NCBI RefSeq assembly: GCF_000829455.1
Contig: NZ_JXAK01000033.1
Coordinates: forward strand, 1-64,000
Direction of reading: 5' to 3'
DNA: 64,000 bases
DNA from: Gordoniibacillus kamchatkensis
GTDB taxonomy: Bacteria > Bacillota > Bacilli > Paenibacillales > NBRC-103111
Program-made: the position numbers and the translations under genes
The notes under the pieces: generated by a model
What the model was told of the DNA's origin: nothing
Databases searched by the model: none
What the model saw: the letters and a program-made list of their open reading frames with translations, nothing else
Part shown: positions 1 through 9,124 of the stretch, in pieces
Numbering within the stretch: the stretch's first letter is position 1
Layout: each line of letters opens with the position of its first letter

Positions 1-1
1 T

Positions 2-34
2 GCCGTAACCGGCCGGCCGAAGCGCCGAATATAG
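2..34 (+). CDS. 3' end of an upstream gene (very partial)
   Basis: One forward frame runs open from the window edge to a TAG at 32-34, just before the ribosome-binding site of the next gene. Only about ten codons are visible, so no function can be given, and another frame also closes early. Its position would make it the preceding gene of the same operon. Confidence 0.2.
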   Translation, partial: AVTGRPKRRI

Positions 35-52
35 GGAGGAGCAACGAGTTTT

Positions 53-826
53 ATGAAGATCGCTTCGATTCAATTGGAGATCAAGGATCAGGAGAGCAAG
101 GCGCAGCGCATCGAACGGGCGGCCGCTCTCGTGGACCGTGCCGCGCAGGATGCGGATCTGATTCTGCTGCCGGAAATATGGGCGACCGGCTACTTCTCGT
201 TCGATAAGTACGTGGAAGAGGCGGAGCCGATTGACGGCCCCTTTGTGCAGCTGTTTGCCGACAAGGCCAAGCGGCACGGCGTCTATTTGTTCGCCGGCAG
301 CTTCGTGGAAGTGAAGGACGGCAAATATTACAACACCAGCATTATGTTTGACCGTCAGGGCGGGCTTGTCGGCACTTACCAGAAGACGCACCTGTTCCGC
401 TACGGCTCCAGAGAAGGCGAGCTGCTGACGCGGGGGGAAGGAGCCAAAGTATTCGACACGGAATTCGGCAAGGTCGGCCTGACGACGTGTTATGATCTGC
501 GGTTCCCCGAGCTGTATCGGCAGCAGGTCGATCAAGGGGCGGAAATCTTTCTCGTCACGTCGGCCTGGCCGCATCAGAGGCTGGAGCATTGGAAGCTGTT
601 CAACGCGACGCGGGCCTTGGAAAATCAATGCTATCTCGTCTCCTGCAACTGCGTCGGCACGACCCGGGGCGTTCTCCTCGGCGGACATAGCTCCGTCGTC
701 GACCCGTGGGGCATTATGGTGGCAACGAGCGGAGAACAGGAAACGATCGTCAAGGCGGACATCGACCCCGCCGAAGTCGCGCGCATCCGGGACGTGTTCC
801 CCAGCTTAAAGCATCGCGTTCTTTAA
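53..826 (+). CDS. Carbon-nitrogen hydrolase (nitrilase superfamily, omega-amidase-like)
   Basis: 257-residue cytoplasmic amidase or nitrilase-type enzyme expected to hydrolyse a carbon-nitrogen bond in a small amide or carbamoyl compound. The Glu-Lys-Cys triad of the superfamily is visible: E41 in LLPEIW, K111 in QKTHLF, and C146 in TTCYDLRFPE. The length is normal for the family. ATG follows GGGAGGAG at 35-42. It is the first complete gene of a run that continues with DUF2848, cupin and TRAP genes, so the substrate is probably what the TRAP system imports. Superfamily is certain; the omega-amidase label rests on overall resemblance only. Confidence 0.9.
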   Translation: MKIASIQLEIKDQESKAQRIERAAALVDRAAQDADLILLPEIWATGYFSFDKYVEEAEPIDGPFVQLFADKAKRHGVYLFAGSFVEVKDGKYYNTSIMFDRQGGLVGTYQKTHLFRYGSREGELLTRGEGAKVFDTEFGKVGLTTCYDLRFPELYRQQVDQGAEIFLVTSAWPHQRLEHWKLFNATRALENQCYLVSCNCVGTTRGVLLGGHSSVVDPWGIMVATSGEQETIVKADIDPAEVARIRDVFPSLKHRVL

Positions 827-888
827 CGTTCACGCTTGTGCGGGACGATTAGGACGATATGCCAGCCTAAAGAGAGGAAGTGCATCTT

Positions 889-1560
889 GTGGAATTTATT
901 TGCAACGGAACGGCATTCCAGTGGACGCCGACCCGGCTGGTTATCGCCGGATATACGGGGAAAAACCAGGAGGCTGTCAAGAAGCATATCGACGAATTGG
1001 AGGAACTGGGGATCCCGGGCCCGCCGCGGGTGCCGATGCTGTTCGATCTCTCGCCGCACCTGCTGCAAACCGCAAGCGAAATTACGGTCGTCCGCAACGA
1101 CGGCAGCGGCGAGGCGGAAGCCGTTTTGCTGGACGTGAACGGCAAATGGTACGTCGGGCTCGGCAGCGACCATACCGACCGCGTACTGGAGGCGGTGTCG
1201 ATCCAAAAGTCGAAGGAGGTTTGCGTCAAACCGGTCAGCAAAGAGGTGTGGGCGCTGGACGACATTTTGGACCGCTGGGACGACATCGAAGTGAGAAGCT
1301 GGGTGGAGAAGGACGGGAAAGAACACTTGTATCAATCCGGGACGCTCGGGGAGTTTTTGCACCCGAACGAACTGCTGCGCCTTGTGCGGGAGCGGGGCTA
1401 TGACGCTCCCGGCATGGCGCTTTACTGCGGCACGTTCCCGCTGCACGGAGAGTTTGTGTACGGAGGGACGTTCCGCGCGGAAATGACCGACCGTGCAAAA
1501 GGCCGCAAACTGGAGCTCAAGTATCGCACAAAACTGCTTAAAGACGCCGAGGAGGAATAA
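889..1560 (+). CDS. DUF2848 family protein
   Basis: About 223 residues, matching the DUF2848 family, whose biochemical role I do not know. Recognisable stretches are the PPRVPMLFDLSP segment near residue 45, LLDVNGKWYVGLGSDHTDR in the middle, and GTFPLHGEFVYGGTF near the end. No signal peptide or membrane segment. GTG at 889 is chosen because AGAGAGGAAG (871-880) lies 8 nt upstream; GTG at 880 would leave no spacing. It stops 4 nt before the cupin gene, so the two are co-transcribed and probably coupled. The operon suggests catabolism of an organic acid or amide, which is inference. Confidence 0.8.
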   Translation: MEFICNGTAFQWTPTRLVIAGYTGKNQEAVKKHIDELEELGIPGPPRVPMLFDLSPHLLQTASEITVVRNDGSGEAEAVLLDVNGKWYVGLGSDHTDRVLEAVSIQKSKEVCVKPVSKEVWALDDILDRWDDIEVRSWVEKDGKEHLYQSGTLGEFLHPNELLRLVRERGYDAPGMALYCGTFPLHGEFVYGGTFRAEMTDRAKGRKLELKYRTKLLKDAEEE

Positions 1561-1564
1561 GCCC

Positions 1565-1909
1565 ATGGCTAAACCGGAGTTGGAATTTACAGATTACCGT
1601 CAATTTGAAGAGGTGCCGTTCAGCAAAGTTCAGGGGCTGACGGAACGAGTGATTGCCAAGGACCCGGAATCCGGAGTGGCGACGCGCATTCTTATATTTG
1701 CGCCGGGCACGGATACGACGCCAAACGGCGTGCAGATTCACGATTTCTGGGAAGAGCTGTACATTATCGAAGGCTCGATTTACGACCTCACGCTGAAGCA
1801 GGAATTCACCGCCGGCATGGTGGCTTGCCGCCCGCCGGGCATGAAGCACGGACCGTGGATTTCAAAAAACGGCTGCAAAACGTTCGAAGTCCGCTATTAT
1901 TCCAAATAA
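1565..1909 (+). CDS. Cupin-domain protein
   Basis: 114-residue single-domain cupin. The cupin fold is suggested by the DFWEELYIIEGSIYDLTLK stretch around residues 60-78 (motif 1-like) and CRPPGMKHGPW (motif 2-like, His retained). The usual two His of motif 1 are not evident; only the Glu and one His (near residue 58, IHDFWEE) are present. Small cupins of this sort act as metal-dependent isomerases, dioxygenases or ligand sensors. ATG 1565 sits 7 nt after GAGGAGGAATAA, which includes the stop of the preceding gene. It ends 46 nt before dctP. Confidence 0.8.
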   Translation: MAKPELEFTDYRQFEEVPFSKVQGLTERVIAKDPESGVATRILIFAPGTDTTPNGVQIHDFWEELYIIEGSIYDLTLKQEFTAGMVACRPPGMKHGPWISKNGCKTFEVRYYSK

Positions 1910-1955
1910 ATGCGGGTAGGCACGGCCATCATTTTTGAAAAGGGGCTGCAAGCAT

Positions 1956-3020
1956 ATGAAACGTGTAAAGAAGGGCTTAAGCATTGTGGCGGCTGCCGTC
2001 GTTATGGCATCGATCCTGGCAGGCTGCGGCAATGGAGCCGGCGGCGGTTCCGCTTCCGGCAAACCGGGTGACGGCCAATCGGCATCGGCTGCGGGGGGCA
2101 AAAAGATCACGCTGAAAATCGCCAACATCACGAAAGCCGACAGCCAGCTCAGCGTGACCGCCAAAAAAATCGGCGACGAGCTGAAGGCCAAGACGAACGG
2201 ACGCTTCGATCCGCAATATTTTCCCGGCGGCGAGCTGGGCAACGAAACGGATATGATGCAGCAGCTGAACACGGGCAGCATCCAAATGGCTGTCATTACA
2301 ACCGCACAGCTGAGCAACTCGTCTCCCGCATTCGGCGCGTGGCTCATGCCGTTCCTCATCGATAATCACGATCAAGCGTACAAGCTGTGGACGAGCGACG
2401 AGTCGATGAAGCTGTTCGATACGCTGACGAAGGAAAACGTTGTCGGTCTCGGCTACGCCTCTTCCGGCTTCCGTTACCTTCTCGGCACGAAGCCGATCTC
2501 GAGCGTGAAAGATCTGGAAGGGTATAAGCTGCGCACGACGCCGAGCCCGACGATCCTCGATTATTGGACGGGCCTTAAGGCGGGCCCGACGCCGATGCCG
2601 CTGACCGAGGTGTACACTTCGCTGCAAACCGGCGTCATCAAAGGTGTCGATATCGATTCCGAATCGGTAACTTCGGAGAAGCTGACGGAAATCGCCAAAT
2701 ACTTGAACCCGGACAAGCATATGTACTGGGCGGCCGGCATTCTTATCAACAAGGATTTGTGGAACAGCCTGTCCCCGGACGATCAGAAGCTGATCAAAGA
2801 TACGGTGCTTGCCAAAACGAAAGAAAACAGCGTCGAGGTCGCCAAAAACGAAGAAAAGTTTTTGGGCGAAGCCAAGAGCAAGTACGGCTTGACGCTCGGC
2901 GAAGTGAACCGCTCCGAATACGACCCTGTCGTGAAATCGGTGCGGGATACGTGGAGCAAGAAATCTCCGGAAATTGCCAAGTTTTTGGAGAAAGCGGATC
3001 AAATCAGACAAGGGAAGTAG
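1956..3020 (+). CDS. dctP: TRAP transporter substrate-binding lipoprotein DctP
   Basis: 354-residue extracytoplasmic solute receptor of a tripartite ATP-independent periplasmic-type transporter. N-terminal lysines, a hydrophobic stretch and the lipobox LAGC (Cys24) mark a lipoprotein anchored outside the membrane. DctP-family features follow: KIANITKADSQLS at the start of the mature domain, the GLGYASSGFRYLLGTKPI region, and the LRTTPSPT binding loop with its conserved Arg. ATG 1956 is preferred to the upstream in-frame TTG at 1935 because AAGGGGC precedes it and the signal peptide then has normal length. It abuts dctQ (TAG directly followed by GTG). Such systems usually take up C4-dicarboxylates or other organic acids. 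Confidence 0.92.
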   Translation: MKRVKKGLSIVAAAVVMASILAGCGNGAGGGSASGKPGDGQSASAAGGKKITLKIANITKADSQLSVTAKKIGDELKAKTNGRFDPQYFPGGELGNETDMMQQLNTGSIQMAVITTAQLSNSSPAFGAWLMPFLIDNHDQAYKLWTSDESMKLFDTLTKENVVGLGYASSGFRYLLGTKPISSVKDLEGYKLRTTPSPTILDYWTGLKAGPTPMPLTEVYTSLQTGVIKGVDIDSESVTSEKLTEIAKYLNPDKHMYWAAGILINKDLWNSLSPDDQKLIKDTVLAKTKENSVEVAKNEEKFLGEAKSKYGLTLGEVNRSEYDPVVKSVRDTWSKKSPEIAKFLEKADQIRQGK

Positions 3021-3569
3021 GTGCTTGCTCTCATGATGGCGAACGACAGACCTGCTGAACGGGGCCTCCTATTTATTATAACCAATCCGCTTGACAAGCT
3101 GCTGGTCTGGGTTAGCATTGCCGTGGGCGCCATACTTGCGGTCAACATGATCGTAGCCGTGTTTTTCCGCTATGTCCTCAGCTCGCCGATTGTATGGGCG
3201 GACGAGCTTTCCTTGTACTTGTTTTGCTGGGCCACGTTTCTCGGTGCCAGTCTTGCCGTGAAGCGATCGGATATGGCGGCGGTCACGTTCGTGCTCAGCC
3301 GCCTCCCCTTCAAGGGGCGCGTGCTCGGCTCGATCTTCATTCAGCTGAGCATTTTGTTTTTCGCCGTCGTGATCGGCTATTACTCCTTCATTTGGGTCGT
3401 CAGTCCGAGCGTGATGAATCAAATATCGCCGGCGCTATCGGTCAAATTGTGGAAGCTTTACGTCATCGTGCCGTTCTCGATGTTGTGCATGGCGCTGTTT
3501 TCGATCGAAAACACGCTCGGTTTGGTGCGTTCGCTGCTGCGGACCGGGAAAGGGGGGGCTCCCGAATGA
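3021..3569 (+). CDS. dctQ: TRAP transporter small permease DctQ
   Basis: 182 residues with four predicted membrane segments (around residues 22-45, 55-75, 95-118 and 140-160), the size and layout of DctQ subunits. A conserved Trp-Ala-Asp-Glu (WADELSLYLFCWATFLGA) lies near residue 55. GTG 3021 follows the dctP stop directly, with GGGAAG upstream; ATG at 3033 is an alternative. The stop overlaps the dctM start (ATGA), so the three transporter genes are translationally coupled. Confidence 0.9.
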   Translation: MLALMMANDRPAERGLLFIITNPLDKLLVWVSIAVGAILAVNMIVAVFFRYVLSSPIVWADELSLYLFCWATFLGASLAVKRSDMAAVTFVLSRLPFKGRVLGSIFIQLSILFFAVVIGYYSFIWVVSPSVMNQISPALSVKLWKLYVIVPFSMLCMALFSIENTLGLVRSLLRTGKGGAPE

Positions 3570-4841
3570 GTTCCGGCATCGGTTTTGTCATTCTGCTGTT
3601 CATCGGCGTGCCCGTAGCTCGTTCTCGGCTTGACCACCCTGATTTACGTCTTCTCTACCGGGAATTTGAATTCGTTGCAATCGCTTTCTTCCAAGCTGTT
3701 CAACGGGCTGCAAAACTTCGGGTTCGTCGCGATTCCGATGTTCGTGCTGCTCGGCGAAATTATGAACCGCGGCGGCATTACGAAGCGCCTGATTCAATTC
3801 GCAACGGTGCTGGTCGGCCATTTGCGCGGCGGACTTGCTTACGTCAACGTCATCGCCAACATGTTTTTGGCGGCGATAGTCGGCTCCTCCAACGTGCAGA
3901 CGGCGATTATGGGCAAAGTGATCGTACCGGAGATGGAGAAGAGGGGCTACGACAAAGAATTCAGCACAGCGCTGACAGCCAGCTCGTCCATCATGGGGCC
4001 GCTCATTCCGCCGAGCATGCCGTTCATCATTTACGGCGTTACGTCGGGTGCCTCGATCGGCAGCCTGTTTTTTGCCGGCATTATTCCGGGCCTGCTGTTT
4101 GCGCTCGGCTTCGGCATCATCATCTACGCCGTCTTCCGCAAAACGGAAAGCGACCGCATGAGAAGAAGCACGGTAAAGGAAATGGCGCAAAGCCTGCTCG
4201 GCGTTCTGCCGGCGCTGTTCATTCCGGTGCTGATCATGGTCGGCATTACGACCGGCGCGTTTACGGCTACGGAATCGGCGGCGGTTGCCGTATTCGCGGC
4301 GATTCTCATCGGCGCTTTCGTCTACCGCGAGCTGAAGCTCCGGGATGTGCCGGGCATTTTGCTGCGCACAATCATCACGACCTCGTCGGTGTCCTTCCTG
4401 CTGGCGACGACGAATATTTTCGGCTGGGTGCTGCATCTGGAAGGCATACCGCACAAAATCGCCGACATTTTCCTCAGTCTGGCCGGCAGTAAGTTCATGT
4501 TCCTTATTTTGCTCAACGTGCTGCTGATCGTGATCGGCACGTTCCTCGAAGGCGTGGCGGGCATTATTTTCCTGACGCCGATTTTGCTGCCGATCGCCGC
4601 CCAATACGGAGTCGATCCGATTCACCTGGGGGCGATTATGGTCATCAACCTGACCATTGGCTTGATGCACCCGCCTTTCGGCACGGTGCTGTACATCGCT
4701 TCGGCGACGACCGGGGTGTCGGTGGAACGTTTGACCGTCAAATTGATCCCGTTCCTGCTCGTCATGTTCGGCATTTTATTATTGGTCACTTACTTGCCTT
4801 GGACGACGTCGTTCCTCCCCGGCCTGTTCGCACCGAAATAA
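3566..4841 (+). pseudogene. dctM: TRAP transporter large permease DctM (frameshifted)
   Basis: Large, roughly 12-helix permease subunit that couples solute import to an ion gradient. Translation from ATG 3566 (overlapping the dctQ stop) gives MSSGIGFVILLFIGVPVA and then leaves the frame. The rest, starting VLGLTTLIYVFSTGN, is in the +1 frame from about 3621 and runs to 4841 without a break. Two bases (a TT giving Phe) appear to be missing near 3619-3620. All later DctM features are intact, including MGPLIPPSMPFIIYG and GLMHPPFGTVLYIAS. Either an internal TTG at 3630 gives a short protein, or the indel is a sequencing fault; I favour the latter. Confidence 0.85.
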
Positions 4842-4957
4842 CGTAATTGCGAGAAGATTGCCGAAGGAGTTCCGCGCGAACGGCGCGGAGCCGGCACAGA
4901 GGTAACCGGGCGGTAGATGTGAAAAAAGTCAACTTTTACCGAAATAGATTGAAAACG

Positions 4958-4983
4958 AAAAAGCTTGCTGCGGCAAGCTTTTT
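4958..4983 (+). terminator. Intrinsic terminator after the dctPQM operon
   Basis: Perfect stem AAAAAGCTTGC / GCAAGCTTTTT with a TGCG loop, ending in a T run. It lies 117 nt after the dctM stop and before the chemoreceptor gene. Confidence 0.85.
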
Positions 4984-5117
4984 CTGCTTATTTATAGCGC
5001 TTTTTGCTGAAAATTCGGGTCGCGAATCAGAAAATTGGGAAAATTATGCGACAATATTCGCCAATTAATGATAAAATGAGACGCAAGGATTGTATCCGGA
5101 TGTGGGGGGAACCCGTT

Positions 5118-7127
5118 GTGAAGAAGCCGCTATCCAAGTTTAGTTTTAAAAACCTGTCGATTCGAGTGAAATTGCCCGTAGTGCTGCTTGTCTTGTCCAT
5201 GATTCCGCTCCTGGCTTCAACCTGGTTTCTGACCGGCTATTTCAGCGCCATTACGAAATCCGACCGCGAACAAATCCAGCAAGACATTGCGGAGCTGAAC
5301 ATTGCCAGAATCGACGAATGGATGCAGCTCAAAATTTCCGAAATGGAGGAGCTGATCAAGCAGCATCCCGAATTTAAATCGGGCGATCCGAAAAAGATTC
5401 TCCCGCTGCTGAAGCTGCTTGACGAAAGCGACAAGCAGATCGACGGCTTCAATCTGGTGAACGCAAGCGGCGACGGCATCGACGTCAACAACGTAGCGAT
5501 CAACGTTGCCGACCGCGCGTACTTTAAACAGGTAAAAGAAACGAAAAAGCCGGCGATTTCGGATATGCTGGTCAGCAAAAAGACGGGCAAGTACGTGCTG
5601 CCGATAGCCGTGCCGATTCTCGACGATTCCGGAAGCTTTGTCGGCATCGTATCTGCGACCGTATCTCCCGATACGCTCACGAACTTGATGGCTTCCGTCA
5701 AAGTGGGCGAAACCGGCTTTGGCTATATCGTTTCGGGTACGGGCGATTATTACACGCATCCGGACAAAAACCGAATCGGCAAACAGGTTTCCGAATACGA
5801 GAAAAGCGCCAGCTCGCAGGAAGCCTTCAAGTCCATGCGCGATAACCAAAGCGGCGCCGTCACGTACATAGGCGATAACGGCAAGGAAGTGTTTGGGTAC
5901 TACGGGACGATCCCGAATACTTCATGGAAGCTGCTCGTCGTTGCGCCGACGAATGAAATATACGGCGCTGTGCATAAGGCACAGCAAATTTCCGTTCTGT
6001 TCGCGGTCGCAGCGGCGCTGCTGATCGTGCTGGTCGCCTTCCTCATTTCCAGATTGAGCGTGAAGCCGATTATCGCCATTTCGACGGTGATGAAGAAAGT
6101 GGCGGACGGCTACTTGAACGAAAGATTGCGCGTCTTTGCCGAGGATGAGCTCGGTCAAATGAGCCGCAATATCAACGTCACGATCGATTCTTTGGCCGGG
6201 ATGGTCGGCCAAATCAATTCCACGATCAACCGGGTTGCGATCGCGTCGGACGAGCTGCTCGATTCGGCCGGGCAATCGTCCAGAGCGTCCGCGCAAATCG
6301 CCGCTTCCATTCAGGAGGTGGCCAGCGGCACGGATGCCCAGCTGCAAGGAGCGGAGCAATCGGCGAGGGCGATGGAGGAGATGGCGGCTGGCGTTCAGCG
6401 CATTGCCGAATCGTCGGGGATCGTATCCGACCGGTCGCAGGACGTCACGAATGAATTGGAGAGCGGGTATCGCGACATCCAATCCGCCATCGAGCAAATG
6501 AACGTTATCGGCACGGCGGCTGGCGAGACCGCTGCGGTGATCGGGCAGCTGAGCAAGCACTCCGACGAAATCGGCCACATCGTCGACGTCATTTCGGAAA
6601 TCGCGAACCAGACCTCCTTGCTTGCTTTGAACGCCTCGATCGAAGCCGCCAGAGCCGGGGAGCAGGGGAGAGGCTTCGCGGTCGTCGCGAATGAAGTGAA
6701 GAAGCTGGCCGAGCAAACGAATCAATCCGTAGCGAGCATCGTCGGTTTAATCCAGTTAATCCAAAGCACCTCCGCGAGCGCCGCAAGCTCCATGGAGCAC
6801 AACGTCGCCGAAATCGACGACGGCATCCGGAAAATGCTGCATATCGGAGAAGCTTTCGGCACCATTCGCTCCTCCATTCGCAACGTGGCCGAACAAATCC
6901 AGGAGGTTTCGGCTACGACGGAGCAAATTTCCGCAGGTACGGAGCAGATCACGGCGTCCATCGCCGACATGGTGCACGTGGCCAAGCAGTCCGCGGACAA
7001 TTCGCAGGCGGTGGCCAGCTCAACGGAGGAGCAATCGGCCATTATGGAGACGATTGCGGCTTCGGCGCATAACTTGAACAAATTGACGGGCGAGCTTAAA
7101 GAGATGGTCAAAGTATTTCGCGTATGA
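5118..7127 (+). CDS. Methyl-accepting chemotaxis protein with dCache sensor
   Basis: 669-residue transmembrane chemoreceptor. TM1 lies at about residues 17-37 and is followed by a roughly 260-residue extracellular double-Cache sensor ([21 protein letters not shown], then [18 protein letters not shown]). TM2 is near residue 300, followed by a HAMP linker ([12 protein letters not shown]) and a cytoplasmic signalling helix. The hairpin tip [20 protein letters not shown] is close to the consensus; N-A-S replaces the commoner N-A-A. GTG 5118 is chosen because GGGGGGA lies 8 nt upstream. dCache_1 sensors typically bind amino acids or organic acids. Adjacency to the TRAP operon suggests, but does not prove, that it senses the imported compound. 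Confidence 0.92.
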   Translation: MKKPLSKFSFKNLSIRVKLPVVLLVLSMIPLLASTWFLTGYFSAITKSDREQIQQDIAELNIARIDEWMQLKISEMEELIKQHPEFKSGDPKKILPLLKLLDESDKQIDGFNLVNASGDGIDVNNVAINVADRAYFKQVKETKKPAISDMLVSKKTGKYVLPIAVPILDDSGSFVGIVSATVSPDTLTNLMASVKVGETGFGYIVSGTGDYYTHPDKNRIGKQVSEYEKSASSQEAFKSMRDNQSGAVTYIGDNGKEVFGYYGTIPNTSWKLLVVAPTNEIYGAVHKAQQISVLFAVAAALLIVLVAFLISRLSVKPIIAISTVMKKVADGYLNERLRVFAEDELGQMSRNINVTIDSLAGMVGQINSTINRVAIASDELLDSAGQSSRASAQIAASIQEVASGTDAQLQGAEQSARAMEEMAAGVQRIAESSGIVSDRSQDVTNELESGYRDIQSAIEQMNVIGTAAGETAAVIGQLSKHSDEIGHIVDVISEIANQTSLLALNASIEAARAGEQGRGFAVVANEVKKLAEQTNQSVASIVGLIQLIQSTSASAASSMEHNVAEIDDGIRKMLHIGEAFGTIRSSIRNVAEQIQEVSATTEQISAGTEQITASIADMVHVAKQSADNSQAVASSTEEQSAIMETIAASAHNLNKLTGELKEMVKVFRV

Positions 7128-7205
7128 CCGGGCCGCGGTTGGGGCAAAATTTTCCCGACATGTTATTTGCCAGAAAGCGGCGTGAACGAATTGGAGACCA
7201 AATTT

Positions 7206-7703
7206 GTGAAGGAAACCCGGTGCTTTAAAGTATCGCGCGTGTTTCCTCCGGATGTAAACAGCTACAACACGATGTTCGGCGGCAAGCTGATGTCTTATAT
7301 CGACGATATCGCTTCGATTTCCGCAACCAAACTGTGCCGCGCGACTGCGGTTACGGCCTCTACGGATTCCGTCGATTTCCTGCAGCCGATCCGGCCGACG
7401 GACTGCGTATCGCTGGAGTCCTTCGTCACCTGGACCGGCAGAAGCTCGATGGAAGTGTTTGTGAAAGTCATCAAAGAGGATTTGGCGAGCGGCGAAAGGA
7501 AAATTGCGGCTACCTCTTTTCTTACGTTCGTCGCTCTCGACGAGCACAATAATCCGACTCCGGTGCCGCAAATCGTACCGGAGACGGAGGAGGAGAGCAA
7601 GCTGTTCGAGACGGCGCAGCGCCGGGCCGAGATGAGAAAGCGCCGCCGCGAGGAAAGCAAACAATTCGCCGATTATTTGCTTACCAAATACCCGTGGGAG
7701 TAA
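7206..7703 (+). CDS. Acyl-CoA thioesterase, hotdog fold (YkhA-like)
   Basis: About 165 residues, similar throughout to the Bacillus YkhA acyl-CoA thioesterases: RVFPPDVNSYNTMFGGKLM, YIDDIASISATKL (catalytic Asp helix), TASTDSVDFLQPI, WTGRSSMEVFVKV, then a charged C-terminal tail after PVPQIVPETEEE. It hydrolyses fatty acyl-CoA in the cytoplasm and is usually hexameric. The start is uncertain: GTG 7206 has GGAG 9 nt upstream, whereas GTG 7182 would add eight residues but has no clear ribosome-binding site. Confidence 0.9.
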   Translation: MKETRCFKVSRVFPPDVNSYNTMFGGKLMSYIDDIASISATKLCRATAVTASTDSVDFLQPIRPTDCVSLESFVTWTGRSSMEVFVKVIKEDLASGERKIAATSFLTFVALDEHNNPTPVPQIVPETEEESKLFETAQRRAEMRKRRREESKQFADYLLTKYPWE

Positions 7704-7753
7704 CGGCCGCGCCGATTCGCAGGCAGCAGGGCTAACGCTCGGATGGGTTGGCG

Positions 7754-7894
7754 TTAATCTCCGCACGAACGCTGGCCGCAGCCGGGGCAGATGGTGCAGC
7801 CGGCTTTTTCCGGGACCGCGTATATCGTCAGGCAGTTCGGGCATTGCTTATTTATCGTTTCGACGGAAATAGGTTGCTGGCTGACTTGATTCAC
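7754..7894 (-). CDS. Small zinc-ribbon-like protein (46 aa)
   Basis: A complete 47-codon frame reads from GTG 7894 to TAA at 7756-7754. An ideal ribosome-binding site (GGAGG, then 8 nt) precedes the start. Six cysteines are arranged as CPNC (C18, C21), C33-x2-C36-x2-C39 within GCTICPGCG, and C44, a treble-clef or zinc-ribbon-like spacing. No signal peptide. Function unknown; small Cys-rich proteins of this kind bind zinc and act as adaptors or regulators. It is convergent with the thioesterase gene. It is too short for most automatic gene calls. Confidence 0.7.
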   Translation of the reverse strand: MNQVSQQPISVETINKQCPNCLTIYAVPEKAGCTICPGCGQRSCGD

Positions 7895-7934
7895 AAGGAA
7901 AACCTCCGTTTGGCTAGTATCAGGGTGAGGCATA

Positions 7935-8128
7935 AAGGAACGGTGTTCCGCTATTTGCTCAAAAGAAGAGCAATGTGACGAAATAACGGATTTTCATTCC
8001 GCTAATCGGCGGCAATTGCCGGATCATATCCATTTTTGGGCGTTTTGCTGGCGAATAACGGACTGTCGTTCCGCTAATTCTGGGAAATAGCGGGAAATGC
8101 CGCTAATAACGGAAATACGTTCCGCTAT
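7935..8128. repeat. Cluster of short palindromic intergenic repeats (TAACGGA...TTCCGCTA type)
   Basis: Three full copies of a 22-25 bp imperfect palindrome, AATAACGGA-N5/6-TTCCGCTAAT, lie near 7982-8005, 8054-8078 and 8104-8127. A partial copy (GGAACGGTGTTCCGCTATT) lies near 7938-7956. The same element recurs at 58255-58452. There is no open frame here, and I see no other signal between 7895 and 8206. Confidence 0.75.
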
Positions 8129-8206
8129 CGCAGTCCAAGTTGCGCGACACAGGAACACGTGTTCTTATTATATGCGAACGGTTGCTCTTTATGCAAGTGG
8201 CCGCAA

Positions 8207-8247
8207 GAAAACGAAGCGCCTACCGGAGGGGATGGCGCTTCGTTTTT
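8207..8247 (-). terminator. Terminator of the spermidine-synthase-like gene
   Basis: AAAACGAAGCGCC paired with GGCGCTTCGTTTT around a 13-nt loop, with T runs on both strands. It lies 12 nt beyond the stop of the minus-strand gene. Confidence 0.8.
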
Positions 8248-8258
8248 GCATGTGCGAG

Positions 8259-9014
8259 CTATGTTGCGTTTTCACTGTCCATAATAATATGTCCTTGTCC
8301 GGGTAAGGCCTCGATGAAGCCTGCCATATGGCGCGCTTGATACCGGATAGGCTTGCCGCTGCCCATGATCACGACATTTTGCACGTCGCGAGCCCCTTGC
8401 GCAGGAAGGGCAAACGTCCTCGTATACGGAAAATGTTCGCCAAGCGTAGTATGAATGGCGTTAATCAAATTGTCGTTCGCGCCTTTTCCCATAAGATTCA
8501 TGACGATAGCTCCCCGGGAGTGGAGCTTTTCTTTCGCCATCCCGAAAAACTCCGCAGATACCAAATGCCGAGGAGTTCCCTCAGCCGTGAAAGCGTCCAA
8601 AATCACATAATCGTAAGTTTGCGGCGCTTCGTTCGCGAGAATAAAGCGGCCGTCGCCGATGATCACATTATCGCTATGGTAACCGAAATGCGTCCTGCTG
8701 ATTTCCAGCACCTTGCCGTCGAGCTCCGCGGCTTTAAACCGCTTGTCCGGAAAATGTCCGGCGATCGTACCGATGCCGTGGCCGATGACGAATGCGTCCT
8801 CGAACGACGGATTGTTCAGCTCCATCAAGTGAATGATGGCCCGGGGATATTCAAGCACGATGCGCTTCGGATCGTTCAAATCCATCGCGCCTTGCACGGC
8901 TTCATGGGAAAACTGCATGACCCGGAAGCTGCCGCGCTCGCCGTACAGCTCCTTAGTGTCGTAAACCGTTATGTCTTGATGTTGCTGCCCAGTCTCTTTA
9001 AGCCGCAAATGCAA
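8259..9014 (-). CDS. Spermidine synthase-like methyltransferase-fold protein
   Basis: About 251 residues with the SpeE-like Rossmann fold: VIGHGIGTIAGHF (nucleotide-binding loop), ELDGKVLEISRTHFG, then IGDGRFIL and YDYVILDAFTAEGTPRHL. Many Firmicutes carry such stand-alone SpeE-like proteins whose aminopropyltransferase activity is unproven. TTG 9014 is chosen because GAGGAG sits 9 nt upstream and the protein then begins LHLRLKET, as relatives do; the frame extends upstream to 9083 with unlikely sequence. It is divergent from the WYL regulator, with only about 110 nt between the starts. Confidence 0.8.
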   Translation of the reverse strand: MHLRLKETGQQHQDITVYDTKELYGERGSFRVMQFSHEAVQGAMDLNDPKRIVLEYPRAIIHLMELNNPSFEDAFVIGHGIGTIAGHFPDKRFKAAELDGKVLEISRTHFGYHSDNVIIGDGRFILANEAPQTYDYVILDAFTAEGTPRHLVSAEFFGMAKEKLHSRGAIVMNLMGKGANDNLINAIHTTLGEHFPYTRTFALPAQGARDVQNVVIMGSGKPIRYQARHMAGFIEALPGQGHIIMDSENAT

Positions 9015-9124
9015 AATACCGATCTCCTCCAAGGAACAACGATGAAGCTGCGCATGTCGATCATAACATACCGGAGGAAACATGGTATAATTGACGGAAA
9101 ATTGAACATGAACAAGGCGCGGTG

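Noticed and set aside
3620-3630. Programmed frameshift in dctM
   Set aside because: No slippery heptamer or downstream pseudoknot is evident, and similar breaks occur in many unrelated genes in the window, favouring indel errors.
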